Part shown: positions 30,601-41,025 of the stretch, piece by piece
Layout: each line of letters starts with the position of its first letter
Position numbering within the stretch: position 1 is the stretch's first letter
Assembly: GCA_017880775.1 (NCBI GenBank)
Contig: JADGRQ010000020.1
Coordinates: 1-64,000, forward strand
Length of the DNA: 64,000 bases
Source of the DNA: Burkholderiales bacterium
GTDB lineage: Bacteria; Pseudomonadota; Gammaproteobacteria; Burkholderiales; SG8-39
Direction of reading: 5' to 3'
The notes under the pieces: model-generated
Databases searched by the model: none
The model's input: the letters and a program-made list of their open reading frames with translations, nothing else
Told to the model about the DNA's origin: nothing
Program-made: the position numbers and the translations under genes

Positions 30601-31788
30601 TCATTTGCGGCACTCGAGGAAGTCGCGGGGATCCAGCACGCGCATGCCATGCCGCGCCGCATGCTCGGATACGCGCGCGGTCCACTTCGGGTAGCCAAAG
30701 CCGGTTCTCAGCACCGATCCGCCCCGCGCGGACGCCTCAAACTGCGCGGTCGAGATTATAGACGGGCTGCCCTCCGCGACGGGCGGAAAGCGGCCGATTT
30801 TTGCGCCATCGTCGTCGATGAAGCGGTCTACGAGCGCGCCGATGCCCGCGTAGTTGGCGAAGTTGTACTGCGAGTGCGATCCGCCGATGAGATACAGGGG
30901 GCGCGGGGCGACCTTCACCGCCGCCTGGAGCCTCGCCCGGAATCCCGTCCAATCCTGCTCAACCCTTCGCCAGAGCGTCACGCAGTCACGCCCGCCTCCT
31001 GTGGATCCTGCTCCCTCGCCCATCCCGCACCACAACAGCAGGTTGCGCGTATCCAGGTGAGGCTGGACCTCGATTGCGTGTATGCGCATTCCGGCGCGCT
31101 CGGCCAGGCGCGCAAGGTTCTCGGCGCAGAAGCAGTAAAGGTGCTCGTCCCAGAACTCGTAGACGTTCCCCAACTCGGGGATCGCCGAACCGTCGGGCAC
31201 CTCGATGAGCGCGATGCCCGTCTCCGGATTCAGGCACTCGCGCAGCGCGGAGACGAAGGCCAGCGGGTCGGGAACATGCTCGATCGTGTGGCGGCACACC
31301 GCCGCGCGTGCGCGGCCGTGCGATGCGAGCAGCCGCGGCACCATCTGTGGACCGAAATAGTCGTCTTCGACCGAAAACCCGCGCGCGCGCCCGTCCTCCG
31401 CGAGCCGGCGCGAAGGTTCTACGCCCACCAGGCGCGTGAATCCCGCGCCGCGCAGCGCTTCGAGGAACGAGCCGTCGTTCGATCCGATGTCGAGAACGAG
31501 ATCATCCAGTCCCACGCCCATTGACTTCAGCGTGGCGATCAGCTTGTCGCCGTAGGACGGGAACTGCCTCGCCGTCGCGCGGTCGGTGCCGCTGTAGTCG
31601 CGCGGTGCTCCGTCGGACTGCCGCACCAGCCCGCAAGCCGCGCAGAGCTCGAAGCGCAGTTCCGCCATCGCGACCGGCTCGGCCGGATCGGCGCGAAAGT
31701 GCCCCGAGACAGGCACTTGTCCGAAATCGAGCAGGCGCTCGAACTTTGAGGCGCCGCAGCAAGGGCAGCCACGTGCAGGATTCTGCAA
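30601..31788 (-). CDS. C-methyltransferase-like protein (zinc-binding N-terminus, Methyltransf_13/14 type)
   Basis: CPCCGASKFERLLDFGQVPVSGHF...CAACGLVRQ; LVLDIGSNDGSFLEALRGAGFTRLVGVEPS; YLIGGSHSQYNFANYAGIGALVDRFIDDD. Confidence 0.9.
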   Translation of the reverse strand: MQNPARGCPCCGASKFERLLDFGQVPVSGHFRADPAEPVAMAELRFELCAACGLVRQSDGAPRDYSGTDRATARQFPSYGDKLIATLKSMGVGLDDLVLDIGSNDGSFLEALRGAGFTRLVGVEPSRRLAEDGRARGFSVEDDYFGPQMVPRLLASHGRARAAVCRHTIEHVPDPLAFVSALRECLNPETGIALIEVPDGSAIPELGNVYEFWDEHLYCFCAENLARLAERAGMRIHAIEVQPHLDTRNLLLWCGMGEGAGSTGGGRDCVTLWRRVEQDWTGFRARLQAAVKVAPRPLYLIGGSHSQYNFANYAGIGALVDRFIDDDGAKIGRFPPVAEGSPSIISTAQFEASARGGSVLRTGFGYPKWTARVSEHAARHGMRVLDPRDFLECRK

Positions 31789-31801
31789 GGCAATGCCCAG
31801 G

Positions 31802-32641
31802 CTAGCGCTTCACGACAAGGCCCTGCCCCGTCGGAAGCTCGAGCACTTCGTAGCCGCGCGCGCGCATGAACGCGTCTTCGGCGATTTTCTGTTTCTCGAA
31901 AAGCTTCCAGCCGTAGTCGTCGAAGACCACCACGCCACCGGGGACAACGCGGTCGAACAGCCGCTCCAGTACGGCAACTTCCGCGCGCGGCGAATTCAGA
32001 TCCACATGAAGAAATCCGATCCGCTCCGGACAATCAACGTCCAGCATCTCGGGAAGGAATCCCTTGATCACCTTTACGTTTGGAAACGGTACGAACCGGT
32101 CCCGCACGTACTCGTACAGGCCCTGCTCGCGGTAGTGCTTGTTTGCAAAATCGAGAAATCCCGGATTGAGCGGGTAGTCCTCGGGCGCCGAATATTCATT
32201 CGAGAAACCCGCGAAGCTGTCGTACAGGTAATAGCTCGGCACATGCGCCGGACCGAGCGCATGCAGGACCACCCACGCCATGTCGCCCTTGAACACCCCG
32301 CACTCGACGAAGTCGCCGCCAACGCGCAGAGCGCATTGCGCCGCCCAGCACAACGTATTCAGCCGCCACAGAATTCCGTCCGGGCCGTTGTATTGGTCGT
32401 ACTGATGGGAGCCCTTGATGGTTTCGAACGCCTGACGAAACAGGCCGTTATCGAGAAAGCCCGCCGTCTTGTCGAGGGTGAGCAGGCGGTCCCCCCATGA
32501 CACGGTAAGATGCGCCCTTCGCGCATTTTGGATCGCGCGGTTGAGCTGGCTCGGACTTACGTCCCCAAGCAAAGCAAGACGTGCGGAAACACCCTTGGCA
32601 ATCCGCCGGAACAAGTCACCCGAAAATTGTGCATACCCCAC
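31802..32641 (-). CDS. TylF/MycF-like methyltransferase
   Basis: GGDFVECGVFKGDMAWVVLHAL; YLYDSFAGFSNEYS; RIGFLHVDLNSPRAEVAVLERLFDRVVPGGVVVFDDYGW. Confidence 0.88.
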   Translation of the reverse strand: MGYAQFSGDLFRRIAKGVSARLALLGDVSPSQLNRAIQNARRAHLTVSWGDRLLTLDKTAGFLDNGLFRQAFETIKGSHQYDQYNGPDGILWRLNTLCWAAQCALRVGGDFVECGVFKGDMAWVVLHALGPAHVPSYYLYDSFAGFSNEYSAPEDYPLNPGFLDFANKHYREQGLYEYVRDRFVPFPNVKVIKGFLPEMLDVDCPERIGFLHVDLNSPRAEVAVLERLFDRVVPGGVVVFDDYGWKLFEKQKIAEDAFMRARGYEVLELPTGQGLVVKR

Positions 32642-32818
32642 AATGAATTCCCGTTCGCCGAGCTCCCCGACCTGGTCTACTTATGACCGGGACATTGCGA
32701 TTCAGCGCGGCAATCGCGTCCCAATCTCCTCAATGGAATGGAAAACTAGGCGTCGCGTTCGTCATGATAGCAAGCCGCCCCTTCCGGCAGGCGCAGACCG
32801 CGCTGCGCGCGCCTCCCC

Positions 32819-33781
32819 GTGAAGCATATTCGCCGGACCTTCGGCTTTCTGGCCAAGCTCACGGTCTCCGTTGCCCTCTTGGCCATCGTTGCAGACCGCG
32901 CTGACCTTTCTGGCGCATTCTCAACCATAAACAAGATCAGTGTCGGCGGCGCGATGATGGCACTCGTGCTCATCTTCGGCCAGATCGTTGCGGGATCCGA
33001 GCGATGGCGCATGATACTGGCAGGCTTGGGCCAGCCGATCACGATGTGGCTAAGCCTTCAAATTGCCCTGATCGGGTTGTTCGTCGGTCAATTCCTTCCT
33101 GGCTCGATCGGCGCCGATATAACGCGCGTCTGGTACTCCAGGAAACTGAGCATCTCTCTGGGAACCTCGATCAACGGCGTCGTACTGGAGCGCGCAGCGA
33201 ATCTTCTCGTGATAGCCACGATTTGCAACCTCGGGCTGCCGATTTTGATTGAGGGAAATGCCCCGGTAGTGGCCATCTCGGTCATTCCATTCCTGACCGT
33301 GTCCGGATTCATCACCCTTTACGTGATGACCGTTCTCGGAAGGATCGGCTCGGGAGGCGCATCTTCAACCGTGGTACGGGCGATCGCGCGCCTTGGCAAC
33401 GACATATCGCTGATCCTGCGCACTCGTTCGGTATGCGGAGCGGTCGTCGGTTGGTCGGTACTGGGTCAGCTATTTCTCTCGCTGGCCACCTTCGCGCTCG
33501 CGACGAGCGCAGGCATTCAGTCTCTCGAGTTTACCGAATGCGTGCAGCTTGTCCCGATTGTGGTTCTGATCAGCTCGATTCCAATCTCGCTTGCCGGTTG
33601 GGGTGTCCGCGAGATGGCGATGGTGTCCGTCCTCGCCTACGCGGGCGTTCGGCCTGAAGAAGCACTGGCGTTATCCGTAGCACTCGGGGTCATGGTGCTC
33701 ATCGCGTCGCTATTTGGCAGCGTGGTATGGCTACGTATGCGAGGATCCCTTTCGGCCGCATCCGGTCGAGAGCTGCGCTAA
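32819..33781 (+). CDS. UPF0104/LPG-synthase-TM (YbhN-like) membrane protein
   Basis: QIALIGLFVGQFLPGSIGADITRVWYSRKL; SIPISLAGWGVREMAMVSVLAYAGV. Confidence 0.88.
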   Translation: MKHIRRTFGFLAKLTVSVALLAIVADRADLSGAFSTINKISVGGAMMALVLIFGQIVAGSERWRMILAGLGQPITMWLSLQIALIGLFVGQFLPGSIGADITRVWYSRKLSISLGTSINGVVLERAANLLVIATICNLGLPILIEGNAPVVAISVIPFLTVSGFITLYVMTVLGRIGSGGASSTVVRAIARLGNDISLILRTRSVCGAVVGWSVLGQLFLSLATFALATSAGIQSLEFTECVQLVPIVVLISSIPISLAGWGVREMAMVSVLAYAGVRPEEALALSVALGVMVLIASLFGSVVWLRMRGSLSAASGRELR

Positions 33782-33801
33782 ATAGCCGAACCAAAGGACC
33801 C

Positions 33802-36009
33802 ATGCGCGCACGATTCATCGTTCTTGATCTTGTATTGCTGATCGTTCTCAGCCTCGGGGCTTTTTCTCGAAACGAAAATCTTCTTCTTCTCGGGTATGAC
33901 GGAAATCACATGCGGCAAGTGATCGAGGAGGCATTTTCGCTTTACCCAGCTTCTTTGGACACCGGGAGTTCAGTCATGCAAGGCGTGGGCGACCTGCGTT
34001 TTCCGGTGAATTTTCGTCTATCTCCCGCGACACTTCTTTCATTTCTCGGAAGCATCACTCCCGATCTTGTAGCCCTCTACACGGTGACCGGGCTTGAACT
34101 TTTCATATCGGTGCTTCTATTGGGGACGACACTAGGATTGGGAGGGGGAGGTGCGCGTATCGCCGCCTGGGCAAGCGTGCTCCTCGTTCAGCCCTTCTTC
34201 AATCCTTCGCGGTTTTATCCGATTGCCGGTTTGATTCCGTGGATCGTCGAACATCTGGCGTGGCAAAGTCTTTTGATCTGCTGCCTCGTGCAGGGGTACA
34301 AGCACCGACGCCAAGCGCGAATCGGTTGGATTGCGGCAGCTCTCCTGATTCAGGGGTTTCTCGTCGCCTTCGTGCCGTTCTCAATCATACTGTCTGTGCC
34401 CCTGGTACTCCTGACACTCGGCGCGCTCGCGTGGCTGGATCATCGCGAAAGTTTGTCGAGCAGATTTGCTCGTGCTGCAGTCGTGTTTCTACTGGTGGGC
34501 GGTCTCTCGATGGGGCCATACATCGTCGGCCTGCTGATCTACAGCGTGCCCCCGTTCTTCACCTCGGAACTCGTATACGCCCGGCCGAACTTGCAATTCA
34601 TTTCCCTACTCTTTTTTTGGTCGCTAGGCGAAGGCGCCATGAATACGGTCATCCCGCTCATGGCGCTTATAGGAGCGGGACTGGCGACGCGAAGCAACAT
34701 ACCGATACTGCGCGCGTTCAGCTGGGTACTGATCGCCGGACAGCTCGGGTTGGTGGCCTTCGGTCTCATCGTCACTTACGTCGTCAGATACCGCGGCCCC
34801 TCAATGCTCTATTTCGAGTGGTTTTTCTGGCCGCTGATGTTCGTATTTGCCGGCTACGCATTTGTAGAACTTGCACGAGTGCTGGCGACGTTGCGGTTCC
34901 CCGGCCTGCCTCTATTCGGTATCGGACTGTCGATCCGGCCCGCGACGCTTCAACAAGGAATCCTTGGCGTGCCGCTTGCAGTGGCGATTGTCGCACTCGT
35001 ATTCGTATATCGGTCTCCCAAACTCACCGGATACGAATTGCCTTACCCGCCTGGACTGCCAGCCATCCCTGCAAAGCTGAAGGAGGCAATCGCTGTTTCC
35101 AAGGACGGCAGATGGAGAGGAACGGCAGCGACGTTCGTAAGCAACCGCGCGGCAACAGAGGGCGTAGATTGGGGCGCGTTGGTATCGAATGACATCCAGT
35201 TGGTCCGAAGTACCGGCAACGACCACAGGACCTTCGGCCTGTGGGCACATCGAGTTCCGACCTTATTTCAGTACAACCAGTACATGTCACCATTCTATTA
35301 CGCGCTTGTGACGAGGGCGTTCGCGAAGCCGTCGGATCCGCAACAGCGCAGCGTTGTCGCAATGACGGTGCCGCGCGTGGCGCTGTTGAGAATGCTTGGC
35401 GTCTCGCACGTGATTATGGACGCGCCGCTCGATGCCTCCGGAATCAGCGAACTCGTGCGGGAGCGCCTGCCATACATTGACACCCGAACCGGCCGCGATT
35501 ACGAACTCATCCTCTACCGTCTGAACGCCTCCAACCTGAATGGATTCGCTCCGGGAAGGGCGTACATCGTGGGATCCGCGAGCGAGGCATTGACCTACCT
35601 GTTGGATCCCGGGTTTGACCCCCGGGATAGCGTCGTCGTAGATTCGCCATTGTCTCAACCGCTGCAGTCACCGGAGCGTTGGACAATACGAATCTCCGTC
35701 TCCGGCATACACGTTCAGGCGGTCTCAAGTGGCCCGGCTTTACTGGTTCTCCCGGTCCAGTTCAGCCATTGCCTGAGAGCAAAGTCCAGCGAACCCGCCG
35801 GTTCGGTCATGCGCACACCGCGCCTGCGACGGGTGGACCTCATACTCACCGGAATAGAGATCGAGGGGCGCATCGACATTGACCTGCGTTACGAAATGTC
35901 TCCTTGGCTGGCGGAGACATGCCGCATTCGAGACTATCTTGACGGCAAATCCCTTCGCCTTGGCGACTTGGCCCGAGCCCCAGCACCTGTGCCAGGGCCA
36001 GGGCCATAG
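33802..36009 (+). CDS. Multi-pass membrane protein, polysaccharide-locus, unknown function
   Basis: Start MRARFIVLDLVLLIVLSLGAFSRNENLLLLGYDGNHMRQVIEEAFSLYP; many hydrophobic segments. Confidence 0.75.
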   Translation: MRARFIVLDLVLLIVLSLGAFSRNENLLLLGYDGNHMRQVIEEAFSLYPASLDTGSSVMQGVGDLRFPVNFRLSPATLLSFLGSITPDLVALYTVTGLELFISVLLLGTTLGLGGGGARIAAWASVLLVQPFFNPSRFYPIAGLIPWIVEHLAWQSLLICCLVQGYKHRRQARIGWIAAALLIQGFLVAFVPFSIILSVPLVLLTLGALAWLDHRESLSSRFARAAVVFLLVGGLSMGPYIVGLLIYSVPPFFTSELVYARPNLQFISLLFFWSLGEGAMNTVIPLMALIGAGLATRSNIPILRAFSWVLIAGQLGLVAFGLIVTYVVRYRGPSMLYFEWFFWPLMFVFAGYAFVELARVLATLRFPGLPLFGIGLSIRPATLQQGILGVPLAVAIVALVFVYRSPKLTGYELPYPPGLPAIPAKLKEAIAVSKDGRWRGTAATFVSNRAATEGVDWGALVSNDIQLVRSTGNDHRTFGLWAHRVPTLFQYNQYMSPFYYALVTRAFAKPSDPQQRSVVAMTVPRVALLRMLGVSHVIMDAPLDASGISELVRERLPYIDTRTGRDYELILYRLNASNLNGFAPGRAYIVGSASEALTYLLDPGFDPRDSVVVDSPLSQPLQSPERWTIRISVSGIHVQAVSSGPALLVLPVQFSHCLRAKSSEPAGSVMRTPRLRRVDLILTGIEIEGRIDIDLRYEMSPWLAETCRIRDYLDGKSLRLGDLARAPAPVPGPGP

Positions 36010-36010
36010 G

Positions 36011-36133
36011 TCGCGTGCGCGCACCTGCTGAGCACACCCTCGAGCGCGTCGACGACCTCCCTCAGCGACCGTCCGATCCCTGACCCTACGATGAACACGT
36101 AGAACACCCTCTCCTCCGCGACAGGGATCTGGC
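36011..36133 (-). pseudogene. Short remnant of an NAD-dependent sugar epimerase C-terminus
   Basis: Minus-strand translation ...AEERVFYVFIVGSGIGRSLREVVDALEGVLSRCAHATYGPG resembles the GalE-like (F)N(I)GSG.GRSL.EV motif; no complete gene around it. Confidence 0.55.
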
Positions 36134-36152
36134 GCGGCCCCCCAAATGCGTG

Positions 36153-37349
36153 TCAAGTATTTCCGACCCTGAGCCTTCTGAAAAACGCTCGTGAGGGAAC
36201 CTCGATCAAAGAATACGAGCCCGCTGCAATGAGCACGTTGAGTAGGACCATCACAGTCACCCGCAAGCACGCCTCAATCCAGTAGAGGGTACCCAAGTCA
36301 ACGAACGGATTCTGGAAATAGGTTACGAGCATTGGATGGAGCAGATACAACGAGTAGCTTAGATCCCCTCCCCACTGCAAGAATCGGGAACTCATGAGCC
36401 AGTTCAGCGGCCCTTGACCGGTGGCGCAGGCCGTGACGATCAGAGCCACGAACGGCCCGAGCAAAAGGCTCGGGGCACCATACCCCATGATGCTCTCAAC
36501 ATTTGCCACCTTGGGCGTCGCCAACACTCCTGCGGCCAGGACGCCAATTGCCCCCAGTGCAATCATCCCCGTTTCAACGAATCCGGAAGCTCGCCCGGTT
36601 AGGCGTGGATCGCCGCCTCGCTGACGCAGCAATATGTACTGCCCTACAATCGTTCCTAGTACGAACTCACAAAAGCGGCCAAACGGAGAAAAATACGAGA
36701 ACCACTTTAAATTGCACGCGGCGCTTTGGCTACCGGGCTGATCGATACCGCCCACCTGAAACAACCGATATGCGTAAAACAGAAATGCGAACCCGACGAT
36801 GCTTGCGACAAACGCGACCCCAAGCGATCTCGAGGAGCGCAACTTCGTCGTCCCCAGGCAAACAAGCGGAAACAGCAAATAGAAAAACCACTCTGTGCTT
36901 ATCGACCAGCTGTGCGGATAGAACACCATGAACTTGAATGCGTTCACGCCGGAGCACGGGGTCCATGATTGAGTTAGCAGGAAGTAGGATGGCAGTGCGG
37001 CCTTCAGCTCATTTGACCAAGGCGTCGCGGCAAAGAAAACGATGCCGCAAAAATAGTAAAGCGGCACAATGCGGGCAAAGCGAGCGACTGCAAAATTCCA
37101 CACCGCGGTGCCCTTGTGTGGCCCTTGAAGGGCGAACGAGTAATTGATCGCGAGGACCGTGCCACTCAGGACAAAAAACAGGGACATACCAAAGAACGCC
37201 AGGTGCGCCGTTGCAAGTGCAATCTGTTTTGCAGCATACGGCGCGAACGCTTGATCCACCGCATGCGCCACGAGCACACTCATCGCAGCAATAAATCGAA
37301 GGCCGGTCAATGCCGGGATCTTCGGTGGTCTTGATTGCGCGGCTTCCAT
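36153..37349 (-). CDS. Acyltransferase family 3 (OafA-like) membrane protein
   Basis: KIPALTGLRFIAAMSVLVAHAVDQAF; FFGMSLFFVLSGTVLAINYSF; ARFARIVPLYY. Confidence 0.93.
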   Translation of the reverse strand: MEAAQSRPPKIPALTGLRFIAAMSVLVAHAVDQAFAPYAAKQIALATAHLAFFGMSLFFVLSGTVLAINYSFALQGPHKGTAVWNFAVARFARIVPLYYFCGIVFFAATPWSNELKAALPSYFLLTQSWTPCSGVNAFKFMVFYPHSWSISTEWFFYLLFPLVCLGTTKLRSSRSLGVAFVASIVGFAFLFYAYRLFQVGGIDQPGSQSAACNLKWFSYFSPFGRFCEFVLGTIVGQYILLRQRGGDPRLTGRASGFVETGMIALGAIGVLAAGVLATPKVANVESIMGYGAPSLLLGPFVALIVTACATGQGPLNWLMSSRFLQWGGDLSYSLYLLHPMLVTYFQNPFVDLGTLYWIEACLRVTVMVLLNVLIAAGSYSLIEVPSRAFFRRLRVGNT

Positions 37350-37368
37350 CGATATCCTCCGGATTCGA

Positions 37369-39825
37369 CTACTGCCATCCAGGGACAGGGGCAAGTTCAC
37401 CCAATGCAGTTGCGGGCAGCCCGTTACCGCTAGTCTTCACGTCGTAGATGAATCTGGAACGAAGGTAGAGGTCTTGGAAGCTGCTTCCAGACAGGGTACG
37501 GGCCCACTCTTCCGCAAACAGGCTCATGGCAGGGTCGGCCGGTTCACCGGCATTTCTCCAGGTCAGCAGGACCAACGAGCCGACGCGCGCAACAACCCGA
37601 AAGTGGTCTTCCAGTGCCGTGGGCGAGAACAGATCGCTGTATGGCAAGGCGCCGAACACCGGCTCGGCGACCTGAAGAAGGAAGTAGTTGAAACCGAGCC
37701 GACTAAGCTCCTCCCGGGCATCGCCGGCGGTGCCGTAGGCGATCACGTGCCACTTCGGGCCGAGCGAGTATGAGACCTCGGTTTCGATTCCTCGACCAAT
37801 GAAGTGGGCGAGGCCGGCCTCATTCGTTGCCCTCAGGTACAGCCAGCGTTCGTTCCTGCCGTATTCGAATCGGAGATCATAGAGCGCGGGCGGCACGCCG
37901 TACTCAAGCGCGAATGCGTCGGCAAAGCTGCGCTGACCAACAAGGAAGGACAGGCGTGCCTCGATCTTCTGTGGGTCCGTGAAATTCGCGTAGACCACAG
38001 CTTTACCAATCACAGCGACTGCGAGAACCGTTGTCACGACCACGGATAGATGGGTCGCAACGCCATGCCTCACGATCACAATGGCAAATGCGATCACGAG
38101 TGGCGTTACGAAAAAAATGTTGAACACGCTTGCCCGGTACACGGACACCGGCTGGCTTACCGCCATGTATCCGGCGACCACGCCGCTGCATACCAGGATA
38201 CAGATGAGTGCGAGTAGGCCGAACTCCGAAGGCCAACGTCGCCTCGAGACGAGAATCACCCCTACTACCATTGCCAGCACTGCCACTACGATGAGCCCCC
38301 ATTTCAAGAACACTAAACCGACGACGCGATCCAGACGCGTTGCGCTAAGCGCACCCAAAAGCTTTACGCCGAAGCCCTCGCGCTGAAACCCCGCACTGCC
38401 TTGCTCCAGATAATCGATCAGGTGCGGACTCATCCATTTGGCAAGACTCACTCTGTCGAGAAACTTCAGCCACGTGCCGAACGGTGTGATTTCGGGCAAT
38501 CCCGTCACCGCGTAGTTCACGACGAGCACGAAACCCAGAAATATGCCCGAAGCAACTAACCAGGAGATGAGGGCGCGAGCGACGCTCCAGCGGCGCATGA
38601 TCGCGGAATAAACTGCCAGCCCGCAGATCAGCACCACGGCGTAGGCAACGGCTGGCGCGGAAAGGACCACAAGCGACATTGCGCACGCGGCCCCGCCCCA
38701 TGTCCAAGCCATGCTGTCACGCTTCTCTGCGTGAAAGAGCTGGTACGAACAGTACGCCATACCAACAAGGATGGACGCAACGCCGGCATGGTGCTTCTCG
38801 AATGCACCCGTGTCGTCTCGCACGAACAGCGACACCGCCACGATCACACCGAGCGCCGCCCAAAACGAGGATTTAAACTCCCTGCGCATCAGATCGAAAA
38901 AGGCAAGGCAGGCGAGCGTAAAGCACAGGAAGGCGGAAAGATGCTTTCCGTGCCTGTCGGAAAGAATCATGCTCAAAAAGCCGAGTCCCTCCCCTTTCGA
39001 ATAAAAGTACTGATACCAGACGTCGTTAGGCCAAATGCCATGCCGTGCAAGAACGGCATCGTAATAAGGTCCGTAGTGCGTGATGTAGTCGCCATTCTCG
39101 TTGCTTACGTAGAGGATGTTGAGCAGCGCTACCGCGAAAAGCAGCATCGCGATCGTAGAGGCAAGCACCGCACCAATCGCGAAATGCGAGCGACTCAGCC
39201 CTGCCGCACAAGCCGAAGCCTCGCGCCACAGCCGGCCGCACAATTCCCAAAGCGCTCTCCGGGCGATCCATAGCACCACGGCGGCGGCCGGGCCGAGAAG
39301 CTCGATCCGCAGGAGATTGGCGTAACCGAGCAGAAAAAGAATCACCCGGATCGCCGCGATGCCGATGAAGGCGGCAAGGAGCGCGACCGGAAGCGTCGCG
39401 TGCCGATCAATGAATTCCCGCATCCGCAGCCCGCGCAGGACCAGAAGACCCGCCGAAACGGATATCGCCGCGAGCACCACGAAATGAACCACCCTAAACC
39501 CGGTGTATAAAGCGCCGTACCCAGCTGCGGCGGAAAAGCCCGTCTTGTCCCAGATCGAATAGCTGGCGAACCACCAAACCTGAAAGGCGAGGATTGCAAT
39601 CAGGAACATCGCGGAAACGTCCGGTGCCCTCGGCAGGATTGCCGGTACGGCCGAGCCTTGGGCTGATCGATCACGCGCATCCAGATGCCGAAGAACCAGC
39701 GCGACGCAGATTATCGCCAGCGCAACGAACGATAACGCAAATGCGTAGCCCGACAACGCGTGCTTGTAGCGTTGCAGCAAGAACAGGATGAAGCCCCGGT
39801 CGCTAAAGTCTGCGAGAGTCGGCAA
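37369..39825 (-). CDS. Large multi-pass membrane protein, unknown
   Basis: 818 aa with many TM segments; NENGDYITHYGPYYDAVLARHGIWPNDVWYQYFYSKGEGLGFLSMILSD. Confidence 0.75.
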   Translation of the reverse strand: MPTLADFSDRGFILFLLQRYKHALSGYAFALSFVALAIICVALVLRHLDARDRSAQGSAVPAILPRAPDVSAMFLIAILAFQVWWFASYSIWDKTGFSAAAGYGALYTGFRVVHFVVLAAISVSAGLLVLRGLRMREFIDRHATLPVALLAAFIGIAAIRVILFLLGYANLLRIELLGPAAAVVLWIARRALWELCGRLWREASACAAGLSRSHFAIGAVLASTIAMLLFAVALLNILYVSNENGDYITHYGPYYDAVLARHGIWPNDVWYQYFYSKGEGLGFLSMILSDRHGKHLSAFLCFTLACLAFFDLMRREFKSSFWAALGVIVAVSLFVRDDTGAFEKHHAGVASILVGMAYCSYQLFHAEKRDSMAWTWGGAACAMSLVVLSAPAVAYAVVLICGLAVYSAIMRRWSVARALISWLVASGIFLGFVLVVNYAVTGLPEITPFGTWLKFLDRVSLAKWMSPHLIDYLEQGSAGFQREGFGVKLLGALSATRLDRVVGLVFLKWGLIVVAVLAMVVGVILVSRRRWPSEFGLLALICILVCSGVVAGYMAVSQPVSVYRASVFNIFFVTPLVIAFAIVIVRHGVATHLSVVVTTVLAVAVIGKAVVYANFTDPQKIEARLSFLVGQRSFADAFALEYGVPPALYDLRFEYGRNERWLYLRATNEAGLAHFIGRGIETEVSYSLGPKWHVIAYGTAGDAREELSRLGFNYFLLQVAEPVFGALPYSDLFSPTALEDHFRVVARVGSLVLLTWRNAGEPADPAMSLFAEEWARTLSGSSFQDLYLRSRFIYDVKTSGNGLPATALGELAPVPGWQ

Positions 39826-39885
39826 CTTGTTTACCGTGTGAGGTCAGGGCCACTCGATCGAATCCGGAGGAGCGCGGTGGATGGA

Positions 39886-41019
39886 TCAATTAGCCGCCGA
39901 ACCGTGCGCCGGAATGCATTCGCCGATTGATCCGGCGGCGCATTGTTGCCCTTGGCTCCAGACTGCGTTCTCGAGCTGAGCATTGCGAAGGTGTACTCCG
40001 AGCAGCGATGTTCGACGGAATGACGCGCCTCGAAGATCGCTGTAGGAAAGGTCCGTGCTCGCCAGGTCTTCCGTTCGTTCCATCCTCGCCTCGTCAAAAA
40101 CGGTACGGCGAAAATTGGCCTCCGAAAACACCGCCGCCCGCAGGTCAGCGCCCGCCAGACGACCTCCTTCCAACACGACCCATTTCCCATAAACGAAGCG
40201 CAATGAAGCCCCGGAAAGGTCAGCGCCGCGCAAATTCGCGCCCTTCATCCAGGCACGATCCATTGATGCTCTCGCAAATACCGCGTTGACCGCCTTCACG
40301 CTGATCATGCGAGCGCAAACCAGCGATGCCCCACTGAGTTTCGCACCGTCAAGTCTGGCGCTCGAAAAATCCGCGTAATCAAGTATCGCGCCGGACAAGA
40401 GAGCCCCGTCCAGAACTGCGCCCAAAAAGTTAGCACGCTCCAGATTTGCGTTCTCAATCAGGGCCGCTCTGAGATTCGCACCGACGAACGAAGGCGCAAC
40501 CTTGCTTGCGCCAATCACGGTATTCGATCGAGACTCGGGCTGACACTCTTCCGCAGGTGGTTTGGCGATCCCATCGGGGTAAGAGCCCGGTAGCGCAGTC
40601 CTCGGTGCCCCGCGCAGGTTCGCCGAAGAAAGGTTCGCGCCGTCGAACACTGCTCCGGTCAGGATCGCATCTTCAAGATTTGCGTAGCTCAAATCGGTCT
40701 GGCGGAGATCCGCCCCGGTAAGATCTACCGCCCGAAGGTCGGCGCGGGACAGGTTTGCCCCGGATAGTTGAGCGTACCTGAGGTTCGAACCAGCAAGTCG
40801 TGCTTGCCGCAGATCCTTGCCCGCCCATCGGATGCCCGCGAGATTCTTCTTCCGGCATTCGACGCCGGGAAACGCGGCGCACCGGTCAGAGCGCGGTACG
40901 GGATCTTCGTCGGCACGTATCGCGTCAGCAGCCAGGGCAATCGATGGATACACGGCGAAGACTACGGTCGCAATTGCAGAACACGACAAAGTCCGAAGCC
41001 TTGAGAGAGCGTTGTTCAT
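39886..41019 (-). CDS. Pentapeptide-repeat protein with N-terminal signal sequence
   Basis: CSAIATVVFAVYPSIALAADA leader; A(D/N)LXX repeats: NLRYAQLSGANLSRADLRAVDLTGADLRQTDLSYANLEDAILTGAVFDGANLSSANLRGA. Confidence 0.92.
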   Translation of the reverse strand: MNNALSRLRTLSCSAIATVVFAVYPSIALAADAIRADEDPVPRSDRCAAFPGVECRKKNLAGIRWAGKDLRQARLAGSNLRYAQLSGANLSRADLRAVDLTGADLRQTDLSYANLEDAILTGAVFDGANLSSANLRGAPRTALPGSYPDGIAKPPAEECQPESRSNTVIGASKVAPSFVGANLRAALIENANLERANFLGAVLDGALLSGAILDYADFSSARLDGAKLSGASLVCARMISVKAVNAVFARASMDRAWMKGANLRGADLSGASLRFVYGKWVVLEGGRLAGADLRAAVFSEANFRRTVFDEARMERTEDLASTDLSYSDLRGASFRRTSLLGVHLRNAQLENAVWSQGQQCAAGSIGECIPAHGSAAN

Positions 41020-41025
41020 CGAGTT

